Assembly (NCBI GenBank): GCA_039654915.1
Contig: JBDJPA010000011.1
Coordinates: 1,674,001 to 1,738,000, forward strand
Direction: 5' to 3'
DNA from: Aquilaria yunnanensis
Lineage: Eukaryota > Streptophyta > Magnoliopsida > Malvales > Thymelaeaceae
Length of the DNA: 64,000 nucleotides
Part shown: positions 11,650 to 23,930 of the stretch, piece by piece
Layout: each line of letters opens with the position of its first letter
Numbering within the stretch: the stretch's first letter is position 1
Position numbers and translations under genes: made by a program
The notes under the pieces: generated by a model
Databases searched by the model: none
What the model was told of the DNA's origin: nothing
The model's input: the letters and a program-made list of their open reading frames with translations, nothing else

Positions 11650-12800
11650 TTGTTCAAAAGGATGTTGCTAAGCAGGGTTACAAAGCTGAAGGATCTATTG
11701 ATTCCCAACACTAATGCATGGAATCTCCCTTTTCTCAATACAATCTTTGATAGACAGGTGGTGGAGACAATCATTCGGAAGACTAGATGCAGAGTTGCAA
11801 ATTCCGGTAATTGGCGAGTACGAGAAGGGGTAAGCAATGTGATCTACACAACAAAAAGAGGTTATAAATTATCCCAAATTATTCTATGCTAATTGAAAAA
11901 AGTAATAGTATTCACCAGGATAAGGACGTCTAGCTTTACAATTAGGATGGCACCTTCACTTTAAAAATTGCCTATCATTTCTACAATCTGAGGAACTTTG
12001 GCATTCCTGGAAATGCCTGGAATTGGATTTGGAAACTGCCTACCCTCCCTAAAACCCAGTCCTTTTTTGTGGATTGTTATGCATGGTAAAATTCTTTCTA
12101 ATGCCCAACTAACTCGTAGGGGTATAAATATTGGCACTCTTTCCAAAAGATGTATCACTGCTCCTGAAGATCAGTTGCATATTCTTTTTTAACTGTCACA
12201 TTAGTAGATCAATCTTTCAACATTTTGGCATCAATTGCAGTGCCAACATTGACTATTAATCACATCAAACTTATTTGAACCAATGTTTCTACCTCCAATT
12301 TTATGAACATTCCCTGGAACATCCTTGGTCCTTTCTGTCTTTGGGAGTTGTGGATTCCTAGACACAAATCCATATTTGAAAATTACATTTACATTATGGA
12401 TGATATTGTTACTATGACCAAATAGAAAGTTGTTGAATTTCATGTTATTTTTAGCAGTGGTGTTAAGGCTGCTTTACCTTGTAGCACTATAAATGTCCAA
12501 TGGTTCTCCCCCCTTCTAGTTTCTTCAAGCTAAAATTGATGGCTCCAGTATTGACACTTAAACCAAAGCTGGCATTGGGTTTGATTTGTAATGAAAATGG
12601 TGCCTTTTTAGCTGGCTTCAACCGCCACATTAGTTGCGCTAACAGTATCAAAATTGAGCTATAGGCTTTGCCAAAAGGAGTAAAGTTGGCTCTTAGCATG
12701 AGGACTTTTCCACTTCAACTGGAAATGGATTCTAAGGCTGCTATATATTTGTTCCAATCTTTGGACTATACAATTATTGGTTTAATACCGTTTTATGGTT
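11650..12800 (+). pseudogene. LINE ORF2 C-terminal remnant (zf-RVT and RNase H)
   Basis: Three landmarks of a plant L1-type polyprotein occur in order on the plus strand. First, the post-RT linker, LLIPNTNAWNLPFLNTIF with YTTKRGYKL (about 11690-11880). Second, the zinc-binding RT-associated domain, WNWIWKLPTLPKTQSFF (about 12013-12063) through RRGINIGTLSKRCITAPEDQ to LHILFNC. Third, an RNase H domain with KLKIDGSS, TKAGIGF and LEMDSKAAI (about 12530-12750). Frames change repeatedly and stops are frequent, so it is inactive. The reverse transcriptase itself is missing, consistent with 5' truncation. No poly-A tail was recognised. Confidence 0.7.
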
Positions 12801-12819
12801 AGAATGCTAGTATCTCAAG

Positions 12820-13060
12820 CCATTGCAAGAAAAATCATAAAAAGTGACTGAAAATGCCGACTGAAGTTCAGTCGCCTTCCCAAGCTAGTTACATGTCATT
12901 TGCTTTTTTGTTGGACTCACAAAAGGCAACTAAGAAATGTCTGAAAGGGTTCAATCGCTCACAAGGTAGTCATTTCTCAGTCACAAAATTTTAAATTTTA
13001 AACACTTTCAATCGCTTTTTTAAATCAATCGCCTCTCAGTCATTCCTAAGTCACAAAAGA
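12820..13060. repeat. Cluster of CAGTCGC/CAATCGC-type short repeats
   Basis: Motifs such as AGTGACTGA, TTCAGTCGCCT, TCAATCGCTC and CTCAGTCA recur in both orientations. The same motif family surrounds the ARM fragment at 61930-63120. Dense degenerate subterminal motifs are typical of CACTA elements, but no CACTA end was found here. Confidence 0.4.
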
Positions 13061-14650
13061 CATGACCCACTCCCCCCTTCCTCATTCTCTCGTTGTCAAG
13101 CTACTTTTGTAGCATCTTCGCCCTCCTCCTCCTTATTTTCCTGTTCTGCTAGCGTTTACTAGAAGATAGTTTGCTTTTAACTTAGTGGTAAATTTTATTT
13201 GAGTTCATTTATTTGATGTAAATAATATTACAGGCAAGAAAAAATTGAGTTTCATTTGCATTTGCATGTAGGTAAATTGTAGAGTACCTATTAATGATTT
13301 TCGATCTTTGAGAAATACTAGGTATATTGAGTAACTGCAAGGATATAGAGTTATTTTATTTGCATATCAAGTCTGTCTGAAAATTATTGATTATCTAAGT
13401 TGAACAGTTCAAAAATGAATAATTTATATCATACTATGTTGTTTATGATTTATCTTAAGATTTATGTCTTAAAGAAATAATGCATACCAGATAACTAAAG
13501 TGAGATGCTGCTGCAATTTGTTCAGTCCATAAAGATAAATGACAATACCAGGTTTTACATGCTTTCCACGCAACACTTACTTGATTCTGAACAAGTATCA
13601 AGTTGTACACACACTATTCACAAATTTGGAACATTTATCACCCAAATTGCACTGATTTTTCATATTCGTCCACTTGGTCCTTAAACATGCACCTTTAGTC
13701 TTCTACAAACACTCTGAAATCACACATAAACACTAGTATAATGTGTAAATAATTTCAAAAGTCCTAAGTTTCCTTGCCTGATTCTCCTCAAATTGAACCT
13801 GAACCTAAAATCTGAAGCTTGTTTCTCTTGTCTTCTCGAACATGTAGCCTTCCTTCCTTCTCACTCCAAGTCCATTTGTGCCTAATTTCTCTGTTAATTT
13901 GTTTTCCATCTTTCTTTACCCTCTATTTTTACTAACAATCTCAGTTGACAGATCAGAAGCCTTTCTTCTAGGCTAATCTTCCCATCGACAACACAACAAC
14001 ACCATTCAATAAGTGGAATTTAAATTCCACAGCCCTTGATTTCTTGCATGCTACATGCAGGCCCAAAGCTTCCTAGGTAAACCATTTCTTCCCTCAAATC
14101 TTATTATCCTGTTTCCTTCCTCAATTTTCAAACAAGTCCATCAAACTTTCCCTTGTTCAAAATCACCCTTTTACTTATAATTAAACCCAAACCTCTAAAC
14201 CACTTCCCTTCTTTTCTTCAACAATTAATTCACAAATAAAACTTCAAAAATTAGAACTTTAATCACAAATTCATTAACTCTTTAGGGGTGTGACAATAAC
14301 AACGTTTTTATAAATAGAGTAATTGATTGTCCCAAATGCATCATTTCCTACTGATGATAAAAAAGAAAGGGAATATAAGTTAGGATAAATTAACAATAAA
14401 ATATTATATTAATAAAAATCAATCTTTGTTCTGTGATTAAGGCAAAAAAAAAAAAAAGCCTTAAGGTTAACCTCAAAATTTTGGATTAAAAGTCAAATAT
14501 GAGTCAAAATTAGAAAGCATATTTAATGGATAATTGTGGAATTACATAGAATAATTTTACCATTTAGAAAGAAAAATATGAGGTATCACTTATCTAGACT
14601 CTAATAATTATTGGAACTACTAAAAACTCTTTTGCATTTCCCCTTTAAAA
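13061..14650. other. Non-coding stretch
   Basis: AT-rich sequence with several C/T-rich runs (about 13080-13140, 13830-14170). No supported gene or repeat boundary. Confidence 0.35.
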
Positions 14651-14655
14651 TAATA

Positions 14656-14893
14656 TGCTCCTTTCATTTCACAGAAGTTTGCCTTTTTACTTTTTTTACT
14701 AAAATTTTACTTAAATATATTCATATTAATTTTTATTTAAAAAAAATTAAAAAATATATATTTATAAACTAAAATCTTTAAAGTAATATTTTCATATAAA
14801 AAATTTTATATTTGTATAAAAAAATTTTTTTAAAAAATTATAAATTAATTACTGCGAATAGTAAAAAAGATAAATTTTAGGAAACGAATGTAG
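14656..14893. mobile_element. Stowaway-like (Tc1/mariner) MITE
   Basis: The left end CTCCTTTCATTTCACAG and the right end read in reverse, CTACATTCGTTTCCT, fit the Stowaway CTCCCTCCGTCCC pattern. TA dinucleotides flank both ends (14654-14655, 14894-14895). The interior is very AT-rich and non-coding. The ends are diverged. Confidence 0.5.
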
Positions 14894-15315
14894 TAATATA
14901 TTTATTATAGATATGATAAAAACCCATATACTAAATATATACATTAATGATACTGCTCAATGCAGCGTGAGGCAGAGAATCGCTCTGTTCAGAGCGTAGT
15001 ACAGGTTCTTTTTTCCTCCGTCAAGATTCAAGGAACCCTTTCATCTTCCTTTTAATTACCTCTATACAAACTTTAGGGCAGAAAAGTGGCAGACGCTACC
15101 GAATTTCAATACCATTCTTGATTCACTAGCGTTCGAGCTTATTCCCATTTTTTTTTTGTTTTCAACCACTCTAATGAATTGCATTACTACTTCCGATAGT
15201 AAATTAAGCATATAATCAATGCAATATTAATGCTCTGATCTATTTCCCCCCGCCCCCCGGACTTATGATCAATATGATTGTGATACTTAAAACTTACACC
15301 CAAAATTAGTCAATT

Positions 15316-15640
15316 TATTTTAATTTAAGTTAACTGACTTATTTTTATTTATATATCTATTTTGTTGGAAATTAATTTTATTTGAAAATTAATATTATGA
15401 AGATGTAATAATCTATTTGAAAGTAAATTTTTATAATGGTATTAAATTTTTATAAATTTTTTATTTTTAATATTTGAAACTAGAAAATTTTATAAAAATT
15501 TAGAAAGATTACAAAAATTGTATTTTCAATAGATTATTGCAGCTATATAATATTATTTTTTAATTAAAATTGGTTCTGAATAAAAAATATATAAAAATAT
15601 AAATAAATTATTTTAAGGTCAATTAACTTAAATTAAAATG
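15316..15640. mobile_element. Fold-back MITE with long inverted arms
   Basis: The left arm, including TTAATTTAAGTTAACTGACT, pairs with the right arm, read in reverse as TAATTTAAGTTAATTGACC. Inner segments also pair (AATAATCTATTTGAAA against AATAATCTATTGAAAA), so almost the whole segment can fold into one hairpin. No target duplication or family was assigned. Confidence 0.55.
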
Positions 15641-15955
15641 TGCTAAGTGTTCGTAAATAACCAAAAAAAATTATTTGGTGTTACTCTCACTTTGGTGGCT
15701 TGTCCGATATAAATTTGTGATCAAAGAAAATTGTCAGGGTCTCATAAGAGTTGCGAGGCCTTTCTAGAGTTCATCATTTTCTTGACTCTGGTCTCTGCCG
15801 GGCTGATGCTTTGACTTTTGAGGCTCATTTTCTTAAGTACGAGTATCATTAGTGATGTTAGATATATTTGAGAAAATTATCACTTGCTTGTACATGTTTT
15901 AAACATGAAGAATTATTCATTTTTACACTAGTGTATTGTAGGGCATTAAATTTGT

Positions 15956-16410
15956 GGGAAAGTTACAATTATCCATAAGGTTTATTATAACTTACTATTT
16001 ATCCTTTTTATTTTTAAAAATCTACATTTTATTCCTACTTTTTTATACTGTTCAATAGCAATTTCTAAAACTATAATTTAAACTATATAATAGCTACCTT
16101 CCAGTAATTTTAGTTTCTCTAATTTTTTTTATAGTTAATAAGTATTTTAAATTATTAGTTTTCATTTCTGTAAATACATTTTTATTTTTGTAAATGCATA
16201 TCAGTAATTTTTAAAAGTCAATTAGCTATGAAAAAAATATTAAAAACATTAAAATTACTGGAACATAGTTATTATATAGTTTAATTTAAAGTTTCAGAAA
16301 TTAATGTCGGACACTATAAAAAAAATAAAGAGTAAAATGTAAGTTTTTAAAAATAGAGGAAGTAAAATATATGTTAGATCAATTCACATGAGGCCGTTTT
16401 TAGTTTACCC
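15956..16410. mobile_element. Mutator-like fold-back MITE (GGGTAAA ends)
   Basis: The left end GGGAAAGTTACAA and the right end, read in reverse GGGTAAACTAAAAA, begin long inverted arms (TACATTTTATTCC...CCAGTAATTTTAG against TACATTTTACTC...CCAGTAATTTTAA). The flanking nonamers TAAATTTGT (15947-15955) and TAAATTCAT (16411-16419) match at 7 of 9 positions, consistent with an aged 9-bp Mutator target duplication. No coding capacity. Confidence 0.55.
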
Positions 16411-16463
16411 TAAATTCATTTGAAATCGTTAGCTTAAATTCATTTCATTTTTATAGCAACAGG

Positions 16464-16652
16464 ATGTGCAGGTGGAACGTTGACGAGGAGGCGGCACTTC
16501 CGGTGGAATGTGACAATCTTTCATTTGGTGCATCAGACAATCTATCAAGATCCTTCACACGTCAGAATTTGTACTTTCAAAGTTCTTCAAAAGATGTAAA
16601 AGGTCAGACTTTTTCCTGCACAAAACTGTCACTAAAAGAAGAAAAGTGTTAA
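16464..16652 (+). other. Unrecognised exon-like ORF
   Basis: The 62-codon ATG frame (starting MCRWNVDEEAALP) is less AT-rich than its surroundings. It follows a T-rich tract and CAACAG, which could act as a splice acceptor at about 16462. No family is recognised and no partner exon was found. A captured gene fragment or chance are both possible. Confidence 0.2.
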
Positions 16653-16849
16653 AATGATTAATGACTCATTCCTTAAAAAGATACACCAGGCCGCAAGAGA
16701 ACTCATGATCTTATGAATTAGGCAAAATTATGCGAGTTACGACATCGGTTTAGACATGTTGATGAAAAAATTGTAAAAACTTTCTTAAATTATTTTATTT
16801 TGAAAAAAAGGTATTTTTAGTATAAAATTATTTAAATAAACTATCTCTT

Positions 16850-17030
16850 CTCCCTAACCTGAGTAACCATAACCCTAACCTGACCCTATTTTAATTATAA
16901 CCTGAACTGACCCAAACCCTATTCAAGCATCATTAAACTTTCCCTTGACCTCTTAAAAGTGTTGTGTCAACCTGACCTTAACCTGATTGGATTAGGATCA
17001 GGTTGACCTACTCTCCATTTCTTGTTTACT
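16850..17030. repeat. Interspersed ACCTGACCC/AACCTGA-type repeat
   Basis: The segment repeats AACCTGA, GACCC and CCTAACCTGA words. It is the complement of the GGGTCAGGTT texture at 41270-41530 and in the array at 41872-43743. Likely an old copy of the same repeat family. Confidence 0.35.
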
Positions 17031-17253
17031 AAATTAAAAATATTTAAAAAACCTCACAAATCTTCCATGTCATAATTTTATTGTAGCTAAATAAACAAGT
17101 GTGGCATTCATACTTTATCATCTAAAAGGGTACTATGTAAAATTTTGTACTAAGATTTTTGTATAATTAACATTTTTCATCTAAGCTTATTAATTGTTAA
17201 ATTAAAGTCACACACTTGTCAACTGAACGACTACTAAGAAGAGAGTATTCAAC

Positions 17254-17685
17254 CAGTGGCGAAGCTACGTGTTGCTGGGGGGGGGGGGGGGGGGTTGTTT
17301 CCCCCCGGGAATTTTGGAAAAACGTAAATATGGGGTATTAATTTGATGATTTTGTTAAAAGTTAAGGATTGTGTGTGCATTTTGCCCCCCCAAATATTGT
17401 GGAAAAATATAAAGATGGGGGGCAATAAGGTAGGCTATGAAGAAAGTAGGGACCCAGTGAGTAGTTATTCCCTTTACATTAAGGGGATATTCTAAAATGG
17501 CCTAAATGCACTATTAGTCCTCAAACGTTTCAAACTCGTATGATTTGCTCCTTGATCTTTGAATTAGTGTGAATTAGTCCCAATTTACAGCTTTACCTAA
17601 CTGCGACGTCGTCTCTCTCCTCTGGGCTCCACCGACTCTCCTCCGGGCTTACCCCCCCGAACCAAAAATCCTGGATTCGCCACTG
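17254..17685. mobile_element. Non-autonomous hAT element with CAGTGGCGAA ends
   Basis: The element begins CAGTGGCGAAGCTACG and ends so that the reverse reads CAGTGGCGAATCCAGG. It is flanked by perfect 8-bp target duplications TATTCAAC at 17246-17253 and 17686-17693, diagnostic of hAT transposition. It is 432 bp and non-coding. It includes a run of about 20 G residues near 17277-17294 and C-rich runs near both ends. Confidence 0.85.
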
Positions 17686-17693
17686 TATTCAAC

Positions 17694-19103
17694 ATTTGAA
17701 CTCCACGGGAGCCAAGTGTCTTTAAACCTTGAGAAGGCCACTCATATAACATGGTTGGATTGTGTGCCGCATTTAAGTCAAGATACCAAATGAATGGAGC
17801 TACTAATGTATTAAATTAGAATGAAAAATAATAAACTAGATGGAGATAGTATAGAACAACATAAAAAGACAAGGGGCAATCGATGCAATTTGTATACTTG
17901 CTTTGAAATTTTAACTCCTCGTGCTCATCCTCATCAACTCCAAATTCCATTTTAATGATGGATGAGATAGCTTATTTAGATGATTTTAAACTAAAAATGC
18001 CTTTTGTACAGACTAAAAGAAATAATGAGGGATATTATTATTTTTGTATTAATATTTTTTGGGTAATGGACTAACTCGCATAATTTTTTAAAGTTTAAGG
18101 ACTAATATTTACTTAGTATTGAGTTGTGGACCAATTTGTGTGTATTGGGTAAATTCAGGGGCTAAATGTATAGTTTGACCTATGAATTATCAAGAGCTCA
18201 GCGATATTAGAGGTTTGTGACATGTGTATGTAGTGTAAGTGACCAATGTTGTATAATGATTTGTCAACTCTATGGGCTAGGTAGTTTTTTGCATTAATTT
18301 AATATATTGTTTCTATATGAAGCGATTATTTATAAAAAAAAATATAAATTTATTGAAAGTATATATCCACTAAGAAGTGTAAAAATAACTTTACAATATC
18401 TTTCGAAAAGCAAATATTTTTTTTATAAACTTTTCTTTTTTTTGGTTGGTTATGTTAGAAAATTAAAAAAAAAATGTTTATTTTTCACCAAAGATTTCTT
18501 AATCGTACCTTTTAAATTTTTTCAAGCGAATAATTATTTTATATAACAATAATGCACAATAATTTATTAGAATTAATGCAAAATGAACTCGTCCATTCTA
18601 ATGTCCTCTTAAAATGCAAATTTTCAATAAATTGACAAGTTGGGTAAATAATAATAATTATATACCAACATAATGCAAAATAATTCGTAAAACTCGAGCA
18701 AAACGAACGCGCTCCATTGATGATTTGGAAATTGATGCGGCAGGCGCAGGGTAACTCACTCCTGCTTCAAGTCGATCTCAAGAGATGAAACATGTGTAAC
18801 TAAAGATTTTGAGCCACAAGTCAGAGTGAGGGGGAAAAAGAGAGTACCAATACCAGCAATGGCACCATAAGTAAGCCTTTGATTCTTTTCACCTTCCATC
18901 GGCTGATGGAGAAAGTTACAACTTGTGCTGGAGCTTCATTGCTCAACATTTTTCTGGACATATGAGTACAGAAGAAAAAAGAAGAGCATAGAAATTAACA
19001 GCAGTTATGTCACCACTTCGGTCTTCGACGGTTGATTATGGACACAGGCAGGACTAAAATGGCTAAACTGTTGCTTGTTCCTGGAGCTAACTCTACAACT
19101 GAA
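17694..19103. other. Region downstream of the AAP gene, mostly non-coding
   Basis: No supported gene. About 18730-19103 is less AT-rich than the rest and lies directly after the AAP stop on its strand, so part is probably its 3' UTR. No poly-A site was chosen. Confidence 0.35.
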
Positions 19104-21077
19104 TCAATAACTGGTGGAGAATGGCTTATAGGACTTCAGATCGAGAACAACCCCTGCAATAGACCCAGCAGCAGCAGCAATCGTAATTATGAGACAAGCT
19201 GCGCTAAGGATCTGTAGGCACAGCCATTTTGTGCTCCATTTGGGTATCTTCTTCTGTGCAATGTACATCTCTACCGGGAAGTATACCGTCAATGGCCAAA
19301 ATCCTAGTGCTCCAAGCAATCCAACCACATCATTAAAGAATGGCAGCAGCATTGAGATCACAGTAGTGGCGATCACAAATAATGTCCTGCATACCAGGCG
19401 GAAGAGGTTGAGCTTATAGGGGCGAGTGCCCGGGATGGGGATTTCAATGTCCTTGGTGATGAATTTGCTGTCCGGGTAGCTCTCTGCTGCCTGCTTTTCG
19501 ATGAATGCAAAAAGGGGTTGGCAGTAAACTTGGTATGCACCAACAAGGTGGATCACAATGGCTGCGTTGGCTATGTCAAGCAGCCAGTAGGGATTGTAGA
19601 AGCCGAAGCCAGTGAGGAGATTTCCAGGGGATAAGTCCCCAAAAGCTGCATAGCCGAAGCATCCGCAGAGCATGTAGAAAAGGGTTGTGACCCCAACACT
19701 AATCAGAGTTGCCTTCTTCATTGTCTTCGATTCGGATGGTGGAGATTTTACAGTGTCCTGTTATGGAAGAACAAATATGCTTAGTACCAGAATTTCAAAC
19801 AAGCCAAAATCAAGTTCTAACTGGAAAAAAAAAAGTTGTTTTAACATTTGAATCTGTTTGATCTATTGTTGAATTACCTGAATTTCTATAAGGATAATGG
19901 AGTACGAGTAGGCGAAAGCAATGTCTCCGAGAGCTTGGAAGCTTCTCCATATCTTATCGGTTTGAGTTACAGTACCGACGCTTATTCCAGTTAGACTTCC
20001 CCGGATTTTTCCAGTTTCTGGTAATTAACCAAGTTCGAAGAAGCAATAGTTAGCTAAAAATTCCAAGAGATCTTCTGAAATTAAGTCGCAAGTATTTTTC
20101 TAGGGGTAAGGAACAAGACCTGCTACTTTAGCAACTCCAAGTCCAAGTCCGATAGTTGAGTAGGTGAAGGACATGACAGCAGCGACAAGAGAGAGCCACC
20201 ACAACTGATCAAAGTCGGGAATCTGCGAGAAAATTATTTCCGCTACGCCAAACGCGATCATGTAAGGGTTGCTGTTCATATGGCACGGATCCTTGTCCTT
20301 ACTCGCGTGGAAGCAATTGGACCTTTTGATTGCCCTGTTTCAACAAATCAAATACTACAGAAGATTAATCTCCGTAAAAAAGTCATATCTTCTTTAAGAG
20401 AATAACACAAAAATCGAGGGAAACTCACATCATGCTTATGGATGCAGCAATTGTATAACCAATTGCAACACCAAAGAGATTTACGTACTGAACCAGCCCG
20501 CAGAGCTTCACTTTAAACCCTCCTGAAACATAATTCAAAAATCAAGACTTCAGATTTGCAGAAATGTCAAATCTTGAGGATTGACCCGTTTGGTAAATCG
20601 ATCGAAAACTTGGAATTTTGAGAAATTTTACCGAGATTGGATCGGACAGCGTCCATGTAAGTGTAGTTTCTCTTGCCGTTGACAGGGTCCCCGGAACGGT
20701 AACAGGCAGCAAGAAGAGCGGAGGTGTAGTAAGTAACGAAAGAGAACAAGAACATAACCGCTGGACCTGCAATCCATCCCAGCTGTGCTGTCGCCCATGC
20801 CAAGGACAGAACTCCAGAACCTATCACGGCTGTTATTATGTGTGCACTTGCAGTCCAAACAGTCCCTGGAGAACCAAAAAATGAACAAAAAATTTACAAA
20901 CTGATCTCAAGTTTGCTTCTCTGCAACAAATTCTCTGCAAGGGGAGTTGAGATTATTGTTACCAGTTCGCTTGAGACGACCGTCATCGTCGAAGCATTTG
21001 GAGCCAGTTCGGGGAAGCACATCAATGGCGAGATCAAAGACTTGGTTCTGATGGAGGTGGTTCTTTGCCTCTCCCAT
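19104..21077 (-). CDS. Amino acid permease (AAP family), six exons
   Basis: Coding exons on the minus strand are 20963-21077, 20632-20865, 20429-20522, 20120-20334, 19878-20017 and 19104-19757. All introns are GT-AG, phases agree, and the total is 1452 nt (483 residues), normal for plant AAPs. The N-terminus has [16 protein letters not shown]. Next come the first membrane segments with [20 protein letters not shown] (about 43-62), then [47 protein letters not shown] (247-266) and [16 protein letters not shown]. The last exon holds the remaining membrane helices ([20 protein letters not shown]) and ends SYKPFSTSY. AAPs are plasma-membrane proton/amino-acid symporters for loading and unloading. 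The sequence looks closest to the AAP2/3/4/5 group. The ATG at 21077 (MGEAKNH) was preferred over an in-frame ATG at 21101 because family members start near here. No lesion was seen. Confidence 0.95.
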
Positions 21078-21415
21078 CTTAGTCCAGAGACAAACCGACA
21101 AACAATGATGAGGTCTTGAACTTGAAATGAAACTAGAGCAGTTAATTCTATTAAAGCAGTTTGTGTCTTTTGAGAGACGTTTAGGTCCAGTTCAGTTGGG
21201 TGTCTTAAAAATCTCTGCAACAATACAACAGTCTGAATGAGGTTCTGGGCACACCTCCCAAGACTCACAGAACCCCAATTCCTTAATTAACAGAAGATTA
21301 GTTTTATACAGGAAACAGATGAGGAAAAAGAAATTCAAATGGCTAGGCAGCTTCAACTTTGAAGATAGTGAACTGAAACGAATTGGGGGTGCAGAACCAG
21401 GAAGGGAGAACCGGG

Positions 21416-21425
21416 TTATATATAA
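21416..21425 (-). promoter_or_regulatory. TATA box of the AAP gene
   Basis: TTATATATAA lies about 340 bp upstream of the chosen AAP start codon. Transcription would begin near 21390, giving a leader of about 310 nt that may include an unspliced or spliced 5' UTR segment. Confidence 0.6.
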
Positions 21426-21462
21426 CTGGTGAGAGGAGAGGAAATAAGGAGGAAGAAGGGAA

Positions 21463-21468
21463 CCACGT
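21463..21468. promoter_or_regulatory. G-box CACGTG upstream of AAP
   Basis: A palindromic CACGTG lies about 40 bp upstream of the AAP TATA box, a common position for bZIP or bHLH binding in plant promoters. A single hexamer is weak evidence by itself. Confidence 0.4.
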
Positions 21469-21479
21469 GTTTTTATTGC

Positions 21480-23930
21480 GTGTAGATGTTTAAGCTTTCC
21501 CCACCGGCCGCTGCACACTTTGTTTTTTTAAAAAAGAAAAGAAACAAAAGACGTTTTTTTTTAATCTCTTTTTTTTTTTTTCCTGGAAGAATTGAAGTGC
21601 TGCATTGACTAGCGGTAAAATCTCACAGATCTTGCCAAATCTCCAACCAATTTTAGACCTACCCCACAAGGTCCACTGGTCTTCAGTCTTCAGTCTTCAG
21701 TCATCCACCATACCCTTCTCTCGGTGAGAAAAAAAATCCAGGCCAGCAGCTGTTGATTTGAATTCTGCACACTCTTTGAACTTTTGGGAGGAAAAGGCAA
21801 GCAACAAATACTTTCAAGTTTTACCACCAGCTATGTTTTTAACTTTTTCTATTACCCGCTTACTCGGTTAATTGATTGTCTGGTAGAGTTGGTAATGTTT
21901 GATAAAGCAGCAGTCTGTTAATGATGCAATAAATCTTAGTAAAGCAAAGTGAAAAAATAAAAAGAAAATCCCAGATAGGTTGGCCTCTCCTGTTCGCAAT
22001 GAAAAAGTAAAAACAAAATAGAAGAAGAAATTACCCTTATTCACCTGTTAGCCGTTTCACAATGATAACCTACTAACTATATAAATTTCTCATGTTTTGG
22101 CAATTTAGGAGGTAGAAGTGGCCAAAAGCAACTAAACGTCAGTTTCTTCTAAGACCAAGGAGAAGTCCATCTGTACCAACTGAAAACCCTTTCTTCCAGA
22201 AAAGGAAGAGACTAACAAACGCTCATTTGATTTGAAACAATTAACAAGCTTACCGTCATAGGGACTTGCAGATCTTTCTGAAACCAGAAGCTCTGTTTCG
22301 TCCTTGATGGGAACTGGCAGGGGAGAAGCTAGTACCCTATCAGAGTATGAGAAAATAGATATTTTGATTGCAGCTGTTGTGATTTTCAAGTATGAACTCT
22401 GCTGCCTTATATAGGGAACTAGTGCCTTCCAAAAAAAAAAATCTCTCTTTTGTTCACCGTTAAAAGGACCACCTTTAATTCTCCTCCATCCTTGTTGAAA
22501 GAGAATAGGTTCGAGTCTTTTGTGTCATTCATTCCCAATGAATGAAATTTAATAATGCAGCAGTCAAAAATCAAAATCTTTTAAATAATCTCCAATGGAA
22601 TGGTTTTATGCAAAGAAGCCAGCATTGCCATTGATGGATGGGCAAACAGTATCTAATTCCCCAACAGTCAACAGAAGTTCCCAATGAATGAGGAAAGAAA
22701 AGTTATCAGAGAAAGACGCCCATTAGCTCTTGACTAGAGGTTATCTTTACTGAAATAATTAACTGCGTTTTTTCAATCCTCTTGATTAACGGGCATCTTC
22801 GATATTATGGAGCTTCTTTCAATCCTCCTTGCCTCGTTGAAACTTTCCCGTAATCTACTCTTTTTTTTTTTAGGTACATGATAGGATAGAGAGGCAAAAT
22901 GTGGAGTAAGCAATTCAACTTAAAAATACTGATAACATAATAAGTCTTAATATATAAGCCAAGACTTCGGTTATTTCTCTTTTGTTCCCGGGGCAACTTC
23001 ACAAACAGTCCCCAACCAATAATTTTTAGTCTATTTTAGTCTCTAAGTATATGGGTTACTCTATTTTGTTCCTAAATCTATTAAAATGATCTTGCTTTGG
23101 TCCTTTATCAGATGGAATATATTAACTCACATCAGAAACTTTCGGATACAAACTTTCAAAATACTACTTTAAAATTCTAGTAATAGTCTTCTAGTAAGTT
23201 TACACACTGATGACAATTTTTAGACTGTCAATTGATAATTTAAATTATTTATGTTTTTTTTCTGCTAAATGAATAAATCTGATTTAGGAAAAATTAGTGA
23301 TTTGTATTTTCCTTTAACTATGAAAAATATTGTACAAATTAATTTTACTTAAAAACAGTTACCTGATAGTTAAAATTGTGATTTAAAAAGTTACTAACAG
23401 TTAGTTACTTTGATTTAACAAATTTTATTCAATAATGGACTAAATAAAATATTTTTTAATATATTTAGGATAACTATTAAATATTTTTCAGTAGATTTAA
23501 AACTGAAATAGAATATTCAAGATGTTGGGACTCCTTCAAATTTTTTAATCAGAATATTAATTTTTATCTACACAATTTATGCTTTATTTTCTCTATGAGA
23601 GGTCTGAATTTTTCAAATTCCTCAAGTTTTTTATCATATGAATTAACGGACACCTTAAAATTTTTTTAATTGGAATTGAATATTGAACATTACTATATAT
23701 ACCTCACTCATCTCGTTTGACTTAACTGCTGGTGCTTAAATTAATCACAGTCCCTTGAATTAAATAAATTAATCACAGTCCTTTGAATTAAATTTGACAT
23801 ATCCTAAATTTTATTTATAGAATCACATATGTGCAACACAATGTTGGCTTTTTGAAGAAGCTGAAAAGGTTGTCTTTATCTATATATCCATATAGGTAAC
23901 AAAAAGTATTGTTTCACTTTCGCTCAATTA
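21480..23930. other. AAP upstream region, largely non-coding
   Basis: No supported gene. On the minus strand an open stretch near 22260-22420 follows a TATA-like CTATATAAGG and ends at a good splice donor (GACG/GTAAGC, about 22255), but it has no ATG and no recognised family. AT-rich repeats of GTCCCTAA/TAGTCTC type lie at 23000-23120. Confidence 0.3.

Noticed and set aside
16855..16925. Telomere-like CCCTAACC words
   Set aside because: The repeats are irregular and belong to the ACCTGACCC-type interspersed family; no CCCTAAA array.
22132..22389. 85-codon minus-strand frame as a gene
   Set aside because: It starts with TTG, not ATG. Only the part before the splice donor was kept as a low-interest observation.
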